Source of the DNA: Rhizobium sp. CCGE531 | GTDB lineage: Bacteria; Pseudomonadota; Alphaproteobacteria; Rhizobiales; Rhizobiaceae | Direction: 5' to 3' | NCBI RefSeq assembly: GCF_003627795.1 | Contig: NZ_CP032686.1 | Span: forward strand, 62,001-126,000 | Length of the DNA: 64,000 nt | In this document: in pieces, positions 54,703 to 63,707 of the stretch | Position numbering within the stretch: position 1 is the first letter of the stretch | Layout: each line of letters opens with the position of its first letter | Notes under the pieces: generated by a model | Told to the model about the DNA's origin: nothing | What the model saw: the letters and a program-made list of their open reading frames with translations, nothing else | Databases searched by the model: none | Program-made: the position numbers and the translations under genes

Positions 54703-55739
54703 AATTCTCTCTCTTCGTTCATATGGAACGCCTCGACGCGAGCCAGACCCACAAGAGTCTCTACGAGGAATTCGTCGCGCTCTGCGAGATTGCCGACAAG
54801 GGCGGCATGCATGCGATCTGGACGGGCGAGCATCACGGGATGGATTTTACCATCGCGCCCAACCCCTTCGTGACGATCGCCGATCTGGCGCGGCGTACGT
54901 CGCGGGCAAGGCTGGGCACGGGAACGGTGATTGCGCCGTTCTGGCATCCGATCAAGCTTGCCGGCGAAGCGGCCATGGCCGACATCATCTGCGACGGCAG
55001 GTTGGATATCGGCATTGCCCGCGGCGCCTATTCCTTCGAATACGAGCGGCTGCTGCCGAGTCTCGACGCCTGGGGTGCCGGCCAGCGCATGCGCGAGCTG
55101 ATCCCGGCGGTCAAAGGCATTTGGCAGGGCGACTACGCCCATGAGGGCGAGTTCTTCAAATTCCCCTCGACCACCTCGGCGCCGAAGCCGCTGCAGCAGC
55201 CGAACCCGCCGATATGGGTTGCGGCACGCGACCCGAATTCGCATGAATTCGCCGTCGCTAATGGCTGCAATGTCCAGGTGACGCCGCTTTGGCAGGGCGA
55301 TGATGAAGTCGAGGCGTTGATGGGCCGCTTCAACGATGCCTGCGTGAAGAACTCGCATATCGAGCGGCCGAAGATCATGCTCTTGCGCCATACCTATGTC
55401 GGTTCGTCCGAGGACGACATCGCACGGGCCGCCCATGAGCTCAGCGTCTATTACAATTACTTCTTCGCCTGGTTCAAGAACGAGAAGCCCATCCATCAGG
55501 GCCTGATCGAGCGCATCCCGGAAGAGGACATTCGCGCCAATGCCATGCTGTCCGATGCGGTCATGCGCAGCAACAATGTCGTCGGTGATGCATCGACCGT
55601 GATCGCCCGGCTGAAGACCTATCAGGCAATGGGCTACGACGAATATTCCTTCTGGATCGACACCGGCATGTCGTTCGAGCGCAAGAAGGCTTCGCTCGAA
55701 CGCTTCATCACCGAGGTCATGCCGGCATTTGCGGAGTAA
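54699..55739 (+). CDS. Luciferase-like flavin-dependent monooxygenase
   Basis: A 346-residue bacterial-luciferase-family (LLM) enzyme with the expected TIM-barrel features: MKFSLFVHMERLD at the first strand, IWTGEHHGMDFTIAPNPFV, RLGTGTVIAPFWHPIKLAGE, the flavin-phosphate region DGRLDIGIARGAYSFEY and PPIWVAARDPNSHEFA. It would use FMNH2 from the upstream reductase and O2 to oxygenate or cleave its substrate. The coupled start (ATGA overlap with the reductase) strongly suggests they form the two-component monooxygenase of the operon. Substrate unknown. Confidence 0.92.
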   Translation: MKFSLFVHMERLDASQTHKSLYEEFVALCEIADKGGMHAIWTGEHHGMDFTIAPNPFVTIADLARRTSRARLGTGTVIAPFWHPIKLAGEAAMADIICDGRLDIGIARGAYSFEYERLLPSLDAWGAGQRMRELIPAVKGIWQGDYAHEGEFFKFPSTTSAPKPLQQPNPPIWVAARDPNSHEFAVANGCNVQVTPLWQGDDEVEALMGRFNDACVKNSHIERPKIMLLRHTYVGSSEDDIARAAHELSVYYNYFFAWFKNEKPIHQGLIERIPEEDIRANAMLSDAVMRSNNVVGDASTVIARLKTYQAMGYDEYSFWIDTGMSFERKKASLERFITEVMPAFAE

Positions 55740-55744
55740 ACGCC

Positions 55745-57208
55745 ATGCAGCGCTTCCAGTACTATATCGATGGCGAGTTTCTGGACGGGGAGGCCCGGTT
55801 CGAGTGCATCGATCCCGCGACCGGCAACCCCTGGGCCGAGATGCCGGAAGCACGCGAGGCCGATGTCGACCGCGCGGTGACCGCCGCCGAAAAGGCGCTT
55901 TACGATGGCCCCTGGGCGAAGGTGACGGCGACGCAGCGCGGCAAGCTTCTCTACAAGCTCGCCGATCTCGTGGCAGTCAATGCGCAAAGGCTCGCCGAAC
56001 TGGAAACGCGCGACACCGGCAAGATCATTCGCGAGACCTCGGCGCAGATCGCCTATGTCGCCGACTATTATCGCTACTATGCCGGCATCGCCGACAAGAT
56101 CGAAGGCTCCTACCTGCCGATCGACAAGCCTGATATGGACGTCTGGCTGCGCCGCGAGCCGATCGGCGTCGTCGCCATGGTCGTGCCCTGGAACAGCCAG
56201 CTCTTCCTCTCGGCAGTCAAGATCGGCCCGGCGCTCGCCGCCGGCTGCACCATGGTCGTCAAGGCGTCGGAAGAGGGGCCGGCGCCGTTGCTCGAATTTG
56301 CCCGACTGGTTCATGAGGCAGGTTTTCCGGCCGGCGTCGTCAACATCATCACCGGTTTCGGCCCTTCCTGCGGCGCAGCGCTCGGGCGCCATCCAAAAGT
56401 CGCGCATATCGCCTTTACCGGCGGGCCGGAGACGGCACGCCATGTCATCCGCAATTCGGCCGAGAACCTTGCCTCGACATCGCTGGAACTGGGGGGCAAA
56501 TCGCCCTTCATCGTCTTTGCCGACGCCGATCTCGAAAGTGCCGCCAATGCGCAGGTCGCCGGCATTTTCGCGGCGACCGGCCAAAGCTGCGTTGCCGGCT
56601 CCCGCCTGATCGTCGAGGCCAGCGTCAAGGACGCATTCCTGTCGATCCTCAAGCGCAAGGCAGAGGCGATCCGCATCGGTTCGCCGCTCGACATGGCGAC
56701 CGAAGTCGGCCCGCTTGCCACGAAGCGCCAGCAGGATCATGTGGCGGCTCTTGTCGAGAAATCCATAAGGAGCGGTGCCAGGCTCGTCACCGGCGGGCAA
56801 AGGCCCGATGGCGTGGGCTATTACTTCCCGCCGACGATCCTGGATTGCGATGGCGTCAACTCGCCTTCCTTGACCGACGAATTCTTCGGGCCGGTCTTGT
56901 CGGTGGTCTCCTTTGAGACCGAGGCCGAAGCTTTGAGGCTCGCAAACGATACTCGTTATGGGCTGGCCTCCGGTGTCTTCACCCAGAACCTCACGCGCGC
57001 CCATCGCCTGATGAAGGGCATCCGTGCCGGTGTCGTCTGGGTCAACACCTATCGCGCGGTATCGCCGATCGCGCCGTTCGGGGGCTTCGGCCTCTCCGGC
57101 CACGGCAGGGAAGGCGGCCTTGCGGCCGCACTCGATTATACCCGCACCAAGACCATCTGGCTGCGGACGTCCGATGATCCGATCCCAGATCCCTTCGTCA
57201 TGCGGTGA
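55745..57208 (+). CDS. Aldehyde dehydrogenase (first of two)
   Basis: A 487-residue NAD(P)-dependent aldehyde dehydrogenase. The cofactor motif is VVPWNSQLFLSAVKIGPALA, the Gly-rich turn is FTGGPETARHV, the general-base Glu is in LELGGKSPFIVF, and the catalytic Cys is in GQSCVAGSRL. The conserved EFFGPVLSV is also present. It lies 5 bases after the monooxygenase gene, so it likely oxidises the aldehyde made by ring or C-N cleavage. It is distinct in sequence from the second dehydrogenase at 61570. Confidence 0.92.
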   Translation: MQRFQYYIDGEFLDGEARFECIDPATGNPWAEMPEAREADVDRAVTAAEKALYDGPWAKVTATQRGKLLYKLADLVAVNAQRLAELETRDTGKIIRETSAQIAYVADYYRYYAGIADKIEGSYLPIDKPDMDVWLRREPIGVVAMVVPWNSQLFLSAVKIGPALAAGCTMVVKASEEGPAPLLEFARLVHEAGFPAGVVNIITGFGPSCGAALGRHPKVAHIAFTGGPETARHVIRNSAENLASTSLELGGKSPFIVFADADLESAANAQVAGIFAATGQSCVAGSRLIVEASVKDAFLSILKRKAEAIRIGSPLDMATEVGPLATKRQQDHVAALVEKSIRSGARLVTGGQRPDGVGYYFPPTILDCDGVNSPSLTDEFFGPVLSVVSFETEAEALRLANDTRYGLASGVFTQNLTRAHRLMKGIRAGVVWVNTYRAVSPIAPFGGFGLSGHGREGGLAAALDYTRTKTIWLRTSDDPIPDPFVMR

Positions 57209-57213
57209 GGCCG

Positions 57214-57528
57214 ATGTTTTACGAGATCCGCACTTACCGACTAAAGAACGGCACGGTCCCGCAATATTTGAAGGTCGTGGAAGAGGAAGGGATTGCGATC
57301 CAGAAGGCGCATCTCGGCAATCTCGTCGGCTACTTCTATTCGGAAATCGGGGTCATCAACGAGATCGTGCACATCTGGTCCTATGCAAGCCTCGACGATC
57401 GCGAAGCGCGGCGGGGGCGGCTGGCGGCGGATCCCGAGTGGCAGGCTTTCCTGCCGAAGATCCGCGACCTGATCGAACAAGCGGAAAACAAGATTATGAA
57501 GCCTGCCGGTTTCTCCCCCTTGGGATGA
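57214..57528 (+). CDS. NIPSNAP-family protein
   Basis: A 104-residue single-domain NIPSNAP protein, a dimeric alpha/beta-barrel fold: MFYEIRTYRLKNGTVPQYLK at the first strand, NLVGYFYSEIGVINEIVHIW in the middle, and DDREARRGRLAADPEWQAFL, the family's most conserved stretch. Small NIPSNAP proteins are frequent in catabolic operons; none of their chemistry is settled. The ATG at 57214 is preceded by GTGAGG; a GTG at 57205 overlaps the dehydrogenase stop. Confidence 0.88.
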   Translation: MFYEIRTYRLKNGTVPQYLKVVEEEGIAIQKAHLGNLVGYFYSEIGVINEIVHIWSYASLDDREARRGRLAADPEWQAFLPKIRDLIEQAENKIMKPAGFSPLG

Positions 57529-57583
57529 ACGGGCGGTCGCATAAGGCATGCCTCCAAAAACTGAAAAACAAGGACAAGGGAAC

Positions 57584-58594
57584 ATGAAAGCAAGAATTGC
57601 ACTCGCGGCCTTTGCCGCAATGATGGCCGCATCCATGCCCGCCAAGGCCGACACCATGGTCTTCACGAGCTGGGGAGGAACGACGCAGGATGCGCAGAAG
57701 GTCGCCTGGGCCAACCAGTTCACCGCAAAGACCAGTATCGGCGTCATGCAGGACGGCCCGACGGACTATGGCAAGCTGAAAGCGATGGTCGAAGCGGGGC
57801 AGGTCAGCTGGGACGTCGTCGATGTCGAGGGCGATTATGCCGCGCAGGCCGGCAAGGACGGACTGCTCGAAAAGCTCGACTTTTCCGTCATCGACAAGTC
57901 CAAGCTCGATCCGCGTTTCGTCGGCGACTATTCGGTCGGCAGTTTCTATTATTCCTTCGTCATCGGATGCAATGCCGATGCCGTCAACGCCTGCCCGAAG
58001 ACCTGGGCCGATCTTTTCGACACGAAGAAATTCCCGGGCAAGCGCACCTTCTATAAATGGTCCGCCCCGGGCGTCATCGAAGCTGCACTGCTCGCCGACG
58101 GCGTTCCCGCCGACAAGCTCTATCCGCTCGATCTAGACCGCGCCTTCAAGAAGCTCGATACGATCAAGTCGGACATCGTCTGGTGGTCGAGCGGCGCGCA
58201 GTCGCAGCAGCTTCTGGCGTCGGCGGAAGCACCCTTCGGCAGTCTCTGGAACGGCCGCATGACCGCGCTTGCCAACAGCGGCGTCAAGACGGAGACGTCT
58301 TGGAGCCAGAACATCACGGCGGCGGATTCCCTGGTCATCCCCAAAGGTGCTCCGAACATGGAGACGGCGATGAAATTCATCGCGCTGGCGACCGCGGCGC
58401 AGCCGCAGGCCGATTTGGCAAAGGCCACGGGCTATGCGCCGATCAATCTCGACTCGGCGAAGCTGATGGATCCGGAGACGGCCAAGACCCTGCCGGACCA
58501 GCAGACGGCGAGCCAGGTCAATGCCGATATGAATTACTGGGCCGCAAACCGCGATGCCATCGGCAAGAGGTGGTACGCCTGGCAGGCGAAGTAA
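57584..58594 (+). CDS. ABC importer substrate-binding protein (PotD/PotF-like)
   Basis: A 336-residue periplasmic binding protein with a signal peptide (MKARIALAAFAAMMAASMPA-KA) and the family-1 polyamine/opine-type fold: TMVFTSWGGTTQDAQKVAW, VSWDVVDVEGDYAAQAGK, YYSFVIGCNAD, PKTWADLFDTKKFPGKRTFY and PIKGAP-like VIPKGAPNMETAMKFI. Ligands of the class are cationic amines, opines or small amides. The binding protein is followed by three tandem hairpins before the permease genes, a usual arrangement for making the binding protein in excess. Confidence 0.9.
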   Translation: MKARIALAAFAAMMAASMPAKADTMVFTSWGGTTQDAQKVAWANQFTAKTSIGVMQDGPTDYGKLKAMVEAGQVSWDVVDVEGDYAAQAGKDGLLEKLDFSVIDKSKLDPRFVGDYSVGSFYYSFVIGCNADAVNACPKTWADLFDTKKFPGKRTFYKWSAPGVIEAALLADGVPADKLYPLDLDRAFKKLDTIKSDIVWWSSGAQSQQLLASAEAPFGSLWNGRMTALANSGVKTETSWSQNITAADSLVIPKGAPNMETAMKFIALATAAQPQADLAKATGYAPINLDSAKLMDPETAKTLPDQQTASQVNADMNYWAANRDAIGKRWYAWQAK

Positions 58595-58612
58595 GATCTG
58601 GAGATGACCTAA

Positions 58613-58656
58613 GCAATTCCAGGAAAAGTGCGCAGCGGTTTTCCGTCCAGAATTGC
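58613..58656. repeat. Dispersed palindromic element of rhizobial type
   Basis: Begins GCAATTCCAGGAAAAGTG and ends with its imperfect complement (GGTTTTCCGTCCAGAATTGC); paired blocks are GCAATTC/GAATTGC and GGAAAA/TTTTCC. I recall near-identical palindromes at many intergenic sites in Rhizobium genomes. It lies 18 bases past the binding-protein stop. Confidence 0.6.
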
Positions 58657-58672
58657 GTAGAAGCAGGAAGAT

Positions 58673-58711
58673 GGAACGGTTCAGAGATTCCGTGAGGAAC
58701 TGAACCGTTCC
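58673..58711 (+). repeat. Inverted repeat in the binding-protein/permease gap
   Basis: GGAACGGTTCA and TGAACCGTTCC form an 11-bp stem with a 17-base loop, directly after the rhizobial palindrome and probably part of the same composite element. Confidence 0.5.
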
Positions 58712-58718
58712 ACGCCAT

Positions 58719-58736
58719 CGCGGGCCTCGGCCCGCG
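58719..58736 (+). terminator. GC-rich hairpin before the permease genes
   Basis: CGCGGGCC and GGCCCGCG pair perfectly over 8 bp around TC. As the third hairpin in 125 bases, it may cause partial termination or protect the upstream message end. Confidence 0.4.
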
Positions 58737-58808
58737 GTGCGGCAATGCGAGGTGTGGGCCTATCGGCAGCCGTGGCTGTCCGTCAGGCCCCGATGGGAAG
58801 GAATTGCC

Positions 58809-59681
58809 ATGTCGACATATATTGACGCTGCGGACGAGGCCGCACCGGCGCGCAAGGCGGCAAAGCCCACCGGATTTGCACAGGTGGCGCCGGCTCTGGC
58901 CTTCGTGACGATCTTTTTCGTATTTCCGGTCATCGCGCTGTTCCTGCGCAGCGTGCTGGAGCCGGCATTCGGCCTTGGCAACTATGCCGAATTGCTGGGA
59001 TCCGAAACCTATCTGAAGATCTTTGCCAATACCTTCATCGTATCGGGCCTCGTCACTGTCATATCGCTGCTGATCGGTTTTCCCGTCGCGTGGACGCTGG
59101 CGATCATGCCTTCGCGCTGGTCTTCGGTGGTCTTTGCGATCCTGCTTCTGTCGATGTGGACCAACCTGCTCGCCCGGACCTATGCCTGGATGGTGCTTTT
59201 GCAGCGCACAGGATTGATCAACAAGATGCTCGTCGGCATGGGTCTGATCGACAAGCCGCTCGCCCTCGTCAACAATCTGACGGGTGTCACGATCGGCATG
59301 ACCTATATCATGCTGCCCTTCATCATCCTGCCGCTCTACGGCGTCATCAAGAAGATCGATCCGGCCGTGCTGCAGGCGGCGGCACTCTGCGGCGCAAGTC
59401 GATTGCAGTGCCTCACCCGCGTTCTGCTGCCTCTTGCCGCTCCCGGTATGATGGCGGGCGCATTGATGGTGTTCGTCATGTCGCTTGGCTATTACGTCAC
59501 GCCTTCGCTCCTGGGCGGTACGGCGAATATGATGCTGGCGGAGCTCATCGCACAATTCGTGCAATCCCTGGTCAATTGGGGCATGGGCGGAGCGGCCGCC
59601 TTCGTCCTGCTCGTCGTCACGCTGACAATCTATGCCGTGCAGCTGCGGCTGTTCGGCGTACAGAATACGGGAGGGCGCTGA
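58809..59681 (+). CDS. ABC importer permease 1 (PotB-like)
   Basis: A 290-residue inner-membrane permease with six predicted spans. The first is FAQVAPALAFVTIFFVFPVI. The binding-protein-dependent (EAA) loop reads AAALCGASRLQCLTRVLLPL. It pairs with the PotC-like permease whose gene starts 1 base after its stop. The ATG at 58809 has a GGAAGGA site; the in-frame start at 58737 lies in the hairpin region and is rejected. Confidence 0.92.
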   Translation: MSTYIDAADEAAPARKAAKPTGFAQVAPALAFVTIFFVFPVIALFLRSVLEPAFGLGNYAELLGSETYLKIFANTFIVSGLVTVISLLIGFPVAWTLAIMPSRWSSVVFAILLLSMWTNLLARTYAWMVLLQRTGLINKMLVGMGLIDKPLALVNNLTGVTIGMTYIMLPFIILPLYGVIKKIDPAVLQAAALCGASRLQCLTRVLLPLAAPGMMAGALMVFVMSLGYYVTPSLLGGTANMMLAELIAQFVQSLVNWGMGGAAAFVLLVVTLTIYAVQLRLFGVQNTGGR

Positions 59682-59682
59682 G

Positions 59683-60483
59683 ATGCTGTTGAATTTCGAC
59701 CGTCTTGGTTGGTGGAAATATGTGCTTCTCGCGATCACGGTTCTCACATCAGCCTTCCTGCTGCTGCCGATCCTGTTCATCGCGGCCTTGTCGTTTGGCT
59801 CGTCGCAATGGCTGATCTTTCCGCCGCCGGGCTGGACCTGGCGCTGGTACGCGGAGCTGCTTTCCGATCCGCAATGGCTGGCTTCCGCCTGGACGAGCTT
59901 CAAGATCGCGGCGATCGTCACCGTGCTTTCGGTGCTGCTCGGCCTGGTAACCTCCTTCGGCCTCGTGCGCGGAAAATTCATGTTTCGCGATGCGTTGAAG
60001 GCGCTGTTTCTGACGCCGATGATCCTTCCGGTCGTCGTCTTCGCCGTGGCGCTTTATGCCTTCTTCCTGCGAATTGGCCTTGGGGGCACTTTGACCGGCT
60101 TCGTGCTCTCGCATCTCGTCCTGGCGCTGCCCTTTTCCATTCTATCGATCTCCGGCGCGCTCGAAGGCTTCGACAAGTCCATCGAGGATGCGGCCGTGCT
60201 CTGCGGCGCGTCTCCGCTCGAGGCGAAGATCAGGGTCACGCTGCCTGCCATAAGCCACGGATTATTCTCGGCGGCGGTCTTCTCGTTCCTGACATCCTGG
60301 GATGAGGTGGTGGTGGCGATCTTCATGGCGAGCCCGACACTGCAGACGCTGCCGGTCAAGGTCTGGGCAACGCTCAGGCAGGATCTGACCCCGGTGGTCG
60401 CTGCCGCCTCCACACTTCTCATTCTGTTGACGGTCACGTTGATGACGCTGGCCGCGATCGTACGCAAGGTTCTGAAATCATGA
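59683..60483 (+). CDS. ABC importer permease 2 (PotC-like)
   Basis: A 266-residue permease with six spans (YVLLAITVLTSAFLLLPILF first) and the EAA loop EDAAVLCGASPLEAKIRVTL. It is the second half of the membrane channel. Its stop overlaps the ATPase ATG by 4 bases, so the importer subunits are co-translated. Confidence 0.92.
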   Translation: MLLNFDRLGWWKYVLLAITVLTSAFLLLPILFIAALSFGSSQWLIFPPPGWTWRWYAELLSDPQWLASAWTSFKIAAIVTVLSVLLGLVTSFGLVRGKFMFRDALKALFLTPMILPVVVFAVALYAFFLRIGLGGTLTGFVLSHLVLALPFSILSISGALEGFDKSIEDAAVLCGASPLEAKIRVTLPAISHGLFSAAVFSFLTSWDEVVVAIFMASPTLQTLPVKVWATLRQDLTPVVAAASTLLILLTVTLMTLAAIVRKVLKS

Positions 60484-61559
60484 GCGAATCCTTCCTGAAG
60501 ATCAAAGGTATCCGCAAGGAATACGGCCCCGTCGTCGCAGTCCACGACGTCAATCTCGAGGTCAAGCGCGGCGAGTTCCTGACCTTTCTTGGCCCCTCCG
60601 GCTCGGGCAAGAGCACGACGCTCTATATCCTCGCCGGTTTCGAGCAGCCGACCAAGGGCGATATCCAGCTGAATGGCGAGACCCTGCTGTCGACGCCATC
60701 GCACAAGCGCAATATCGGCATGGTGTTCCAGCGCTATACGCTGTTTCCGCATTTGACTGTCGGAGAGAATATCGCCTTTCCGCTGAAGGTTCGTCGCAAG
60801 TCCAAGGCCGAGGTCGACAGCCGCGTGAGGGAAATGCTGCGTCTGGTCCGGCTCGAAGGCTTCGAGGATCGCAAGCCCGCGCAGATGTCGGGCGGCCAGC
60901 AACAGCGCGTGGCTCTTGCAAGGGCGCTCGCTTATGATCCACCGGTGCTTTTGATGGACGAGCCGCTGTCAGCGCTCGACAAGAAGCTGCGCGAGGAGAT
61001 CCAACACGAGATCCGCCGCATCCACCAGCAGACGGAGGTGACGATCCTCTATGTGACGCATGATCAGGAGGAGGCGCTGCGGCTTTCGGATCGCATCGCC
61101 GTCTTCTCAAAGGGCGTCATCGACCAGATCGGCACGGGGCCGGAACTCTACGCCAATCCCCGGACGCGTTTCGTCGCGGAATTCATCGGCGACAGCGATT
61201 TCATCTCCTGCCATCTGCTCTCTTCGGACAATGGCCAGGCGACGATCTCGCTCGGCGACAAGACCGTTTTCGAGAGCATTCCGGTGCATGGCCGGCCGAC
61301 ATCGGGTAGTCATGCGGCCTTGATGCTACGGCCGGAGCGCATCCGGCTCGGGCGCAAGGCGGGCGTGAACAAGGGCCTCAGTGCGACGGTCAACGATATC
61401 ACCTTCCTCGGCAACAATGTGCATGTGACGACACGGATAGCCGCCGGCGAAACCCTGTCCGTGCGGCTGCCCTTCGGCCACGAGGCCATCTCGGGCCTGA
61501 GCCGCGGTGACAATGTGCATCTGGAGTTCGATCCGGATGCCGCACACGTCTTCTGCTGA
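60480..61559 (+). CDS. ABC importer ATPase (PotA-like)
   Basis: A 359-residue ATPase. Walker A is GPSGSGKST, the signature MSGGQQQRVALARAL, Walker B VLLMDEPLSALD, and the switch His lies in YVTHDQEEAL. Residues about 240-355 form the C-terminal TOBE region typical of polyamine- and sugar-type importers. It energises the importer made of 57584, 58809 and 59683. Confidence 0.93.
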   Translation: MSESFLKIKGIRKEYGPVVAVHDVNLEVKRGEFLTFLGPSGSGKSTTLYILAGFEQPTKGDIQLNGETLLSTPSHKRNIGMVFQRYTLFPHLTVGENIAFPLKVRRKSKAEVDSRVREMLRLVRLEGFEDRKPAQMSGGQQQRVALARALAYDPPVLLMDEPLSALDKKLREEIQHEIRRIHQQTEVTILYVTHDQEEALRLSDRIAVFSKGVIDQIGTGPELYANPRTRFVAEFIGDSDFISCHLLSSDNGQATISLGDKTVFESIPVHGRPTSGSHAALMLRPERIRLGRKAGVNKGLSATVNDITFLGNNVHVTTRIAAGETLSVRLPFGHEAISGLSRGDNVHLEFDPDAAHVFC

Positions 61560-61569
61560 AAGGTGTCAT

Positions 61570-63021
61570 ATGCAACTTAAAGATCCCTCGCTGTTCCGTC
61601 AGGCATGTCCGGTCGCCGATTACTGGATCGAAGCGGAAGGCCGCCCGGCGACGATGATCCACAATCCGGCGACGGGCGAGGCGTTGGGGGCGGTCCCAGA
61701 CCTCGGTGCCGTCGAAACGGAGGATGCTATCCGATCGGCCGTCATCGCCCAGAAGCTTTGGGCGAAGAAGACTGCCGGAGAACGTGCGTCCGTTCTCAAG
61801 GCGTGGCACCGCCTGATGATCGAAAACCGCGACGATCTGGCGATGATCCTGACGCTGGAGCAGGGAAAGCCGCTCGCCGAAGCCAAAGGGGAAATCATCT
61901 ATGGGGCGAGCTTCATCGAATGGTTTGCCGAAGAGGCAAGACGCATCAACGGAGAAATCATACCGGGACATCAGAAGGACAAGCGCATCCTCGTGCTGCG
62001 CCAGCCCGCAGGCGTGGTGGCGGCGATCACGCCCTGGAACTTTCCGAATGCGATGATCACCCGTAAAGTCGGCCCGGCGCTTGCCGCCGGCTGTGCCGTC
62101 GTTCTCAAGCCGGCGCCGCAGACGCCGTTCTCCGCAATCGCGCTCGCCGTTCTTGCGGAGCGAGCCGGCCTGCCGCCCGGTCTTCTCAACATCGTCACGG
62201 GGGATGCAGCCGCAATCGGCAGCGTCCTGACCGCAAGCCGCGACATCAGGGTCCTGACCTTCACCGGCTCCACCCGGACCGGTGAATTGCTTTACCGGCA
62301 ATGCGCGCCGACGATCAAAAAGCTCGGCCTTGAGCTCGGCGGCAACGCGCCTTTCATCGTGTTCGACGATGCCGATCTCGACGCCGCTGTCGAGGGCGCG
62401 ATCATCGCCAAGTTCCGCAACAACGGCCAGACGTGCGTCTGCGCCAATCGGCTTTATGTCCAGGACGGTGTCTACGAGACGTTTGCCGCCAAGCTCGCGA
62501 CGGCCGTTGCGGCGCTGAAGGTTGGCAATGGCTTGGACCGTGATGTCGTGCTTGGCCCGCTCATCGACAAAAACGCCGTCGCCAAGATCGAGGCCCATAT
62601 CAGCGATGCTGTGGCACGCGGTGCAGGGATCATTTCAGGAGGGAACCGCCACGCGCTTGGCGGCCTTTTCTTCGAGCCGACTATTCTGCGCGATGTTAGT
62701 GCCGACATGCAGGTCGCCCGCGAGGAAACCTTTGGGCCTCTTGCGCCGCTCTTTCGGTTCCGCGACGAGCAGGACGTCATCGAACAGGCAAACGATACCG
62801 AATTCGGGCTCGCCTCCTATTTTTACGCACGCGATCTGTCGCGGGTCTTCCGCGTGGCCGAAGCGCTCGAATATGGGATGGTCGGCGTCAACACCGGGCT
62901 GATCTCGACAGCCGAAGCGCCGTTCGGTGGAGTAAAAATGTCGGGGCTCGGTCGTGAGGGCGCTAGTCATGGGATAGATGAATTTGTTGAGTTGAAATAC
63001 GTATGCATTTCAGTTCCATGA
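61570..63021 (+). CDS. Aldehyde dehydrogenase, succinate-semialdehyde type
   Basis: A 483-residue dehydrogenase of the GabD branch. Motifs: AITPWNFPNAMITRKVGPAL (cofactor), FTGSTRTGELLYRQ, LELGGNAPFIVFDDADLDAA (general-base Glu) and NNGQTCVCANRLYVQ. The Cys-Val-Cys around the nucleophile is the GabD hallmark. It likely oxidises succinate semialdehyde or a close analogue, feeding the TCA cycle, as the last step of the operon. The ATG at 61570 lies 10 bases past the ATPase stop, with AAAGGTG before it. Confidence 0.9.
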   Translation: MQLKDPSLFRQACPVADYWIEAEGRPATMIHNPATGEALGAVPDLGAVETEDAIRSAVIAQKLWAKKTAGERASVLKAWHRLMIENRDDLAMILTLEQGKPLAEAKGEIIYGASFIEWFAEEARRINGEIIPGHQKDKRILVLRQPAGVVAAITPWNFPNAMITRKVGPALAAGCAVVLKPAPQTPFSAIALAVLAERAGLPPGLLNIVTGDAAAIGSVLTASRDIRVLTFTGSTRTGELLYRQCAPTIKKLGLELGGNAPFIVFDDADLDAAVEGAIIAKFRNNGQTCVCANRLYVQDGVYETFAAKLATAVAALKVGNGLDRDVVLGPLIDKNAVAKIEAHISDAVARGAGIISGGNRHALGGLFFEPTILRDVSADMQVAREETFGPLAPLFRFRDEQDVIEQANDTEFGLASYFYARDLSRVFRVAEALEYGMVGVNTGLISTAEAPFGGVKMSGLGREGASHGIDEFVELKYVCISVP

Positions 63022-63098
63022 ATCTTTGCTATCCCACGCATCGCAATAGTTTGGTCCACGGTTCAGATGCCATCAAGGCGATCCAGTATGTATCGCAC

Positions 63099-63707
63099 CT
63101 AACAGAAGCCATTGAGCTTCAGGATTCTATGGGCGTCAATCGTCGCCCGAAGCGCCTCCTCCGATGCGCGGTCTCCATCGTTTGCGTCGGGATGGTGCAT
63201 CTTGAGCCTCTGCTTGTAACGGCTTCTAATTTCATCCGGCGTCGCGCTCGGTGAAAGACCGAGCGTTTCGAATGCTTTTGCTTCCAGCACCTTAAGTTTG
63301 CGGGAATGAGGGACCGCTTTCGCCGCTTGCCTTTGTGCAGTGTCTTTTCTTGCATTGATCGTTTTCGCGGTCCCGGAACGAATTGAGGAGGGGAGGGGCG
63401 TTTCAGAAGTGTGATTGATTCTAACGCCCCAGCTAGGACGGCTGCCACTTGCCGCTTCCCTCTGATAGCGGGCCGTGGTGGGGTTCGACAGTTTCGTGAC
63501 GTAATTGTAGCCTTCGCTATACTCTTTTGCATGGCCACGGCAAAACAACAGGTACAGCCCCTCAGCATCCGCTCCCACGGGCACGCGATGCATGCCTTGT
63601 TTGTCGCATCCGTCCCATTGGCATCTCGGACCGCTTGTTTCGCGATGTTCAGCCGGTTTCTTCCGCGTCGGTCTCAGGCCGACAAAAATCTTTGAATCAG
63701 ACGTCAT
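63099..63707 (-). CDS. J-domain (DnaJ-like) protein
   Basis: A 202-residue protein with a C-terminal J domain (about residues 142-200). It has AFETLGLSPSATPDEIRSRY and the hallmark His-Pro-Asp in MHHPDANDGDR. The N-terminal part is basic with four Cys/His positions (CQWDGCDKQGMH, FCRGHAKEY) that could bind a metal. Such short proteins are widespread in rhizobia and act as Hsp70 co-chaperones of unknown client. It converges on the catabolic operon and is not part of it. Confidence 0.88.
   Translation of the reverse strand: MTSDSKIFVGLRPTRKKPAEHRETSGPRCQWDGCDKQGMHRVPVGADAEGLYLLFCRGHAKEYSEGYNYVTKLSNPTTARYQREAASGSRPSWGVRINHTSETPLPSSIRSGTAKTINARKDTAQRQAAKAVPHSRKLKVLEAKAFETLGLSPSATPDEIRSRYKQRLKMHHPDANDGDRASEEALRATIDAHRILKLNGFC

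Noticed and set aside
54639..57103. Two long minus-strand frames (404 and 489 residues)
   Set aside because: They lie antisense to the monooxygenase and aldehyde dehydrogenase genes and have no recognisable motifs.
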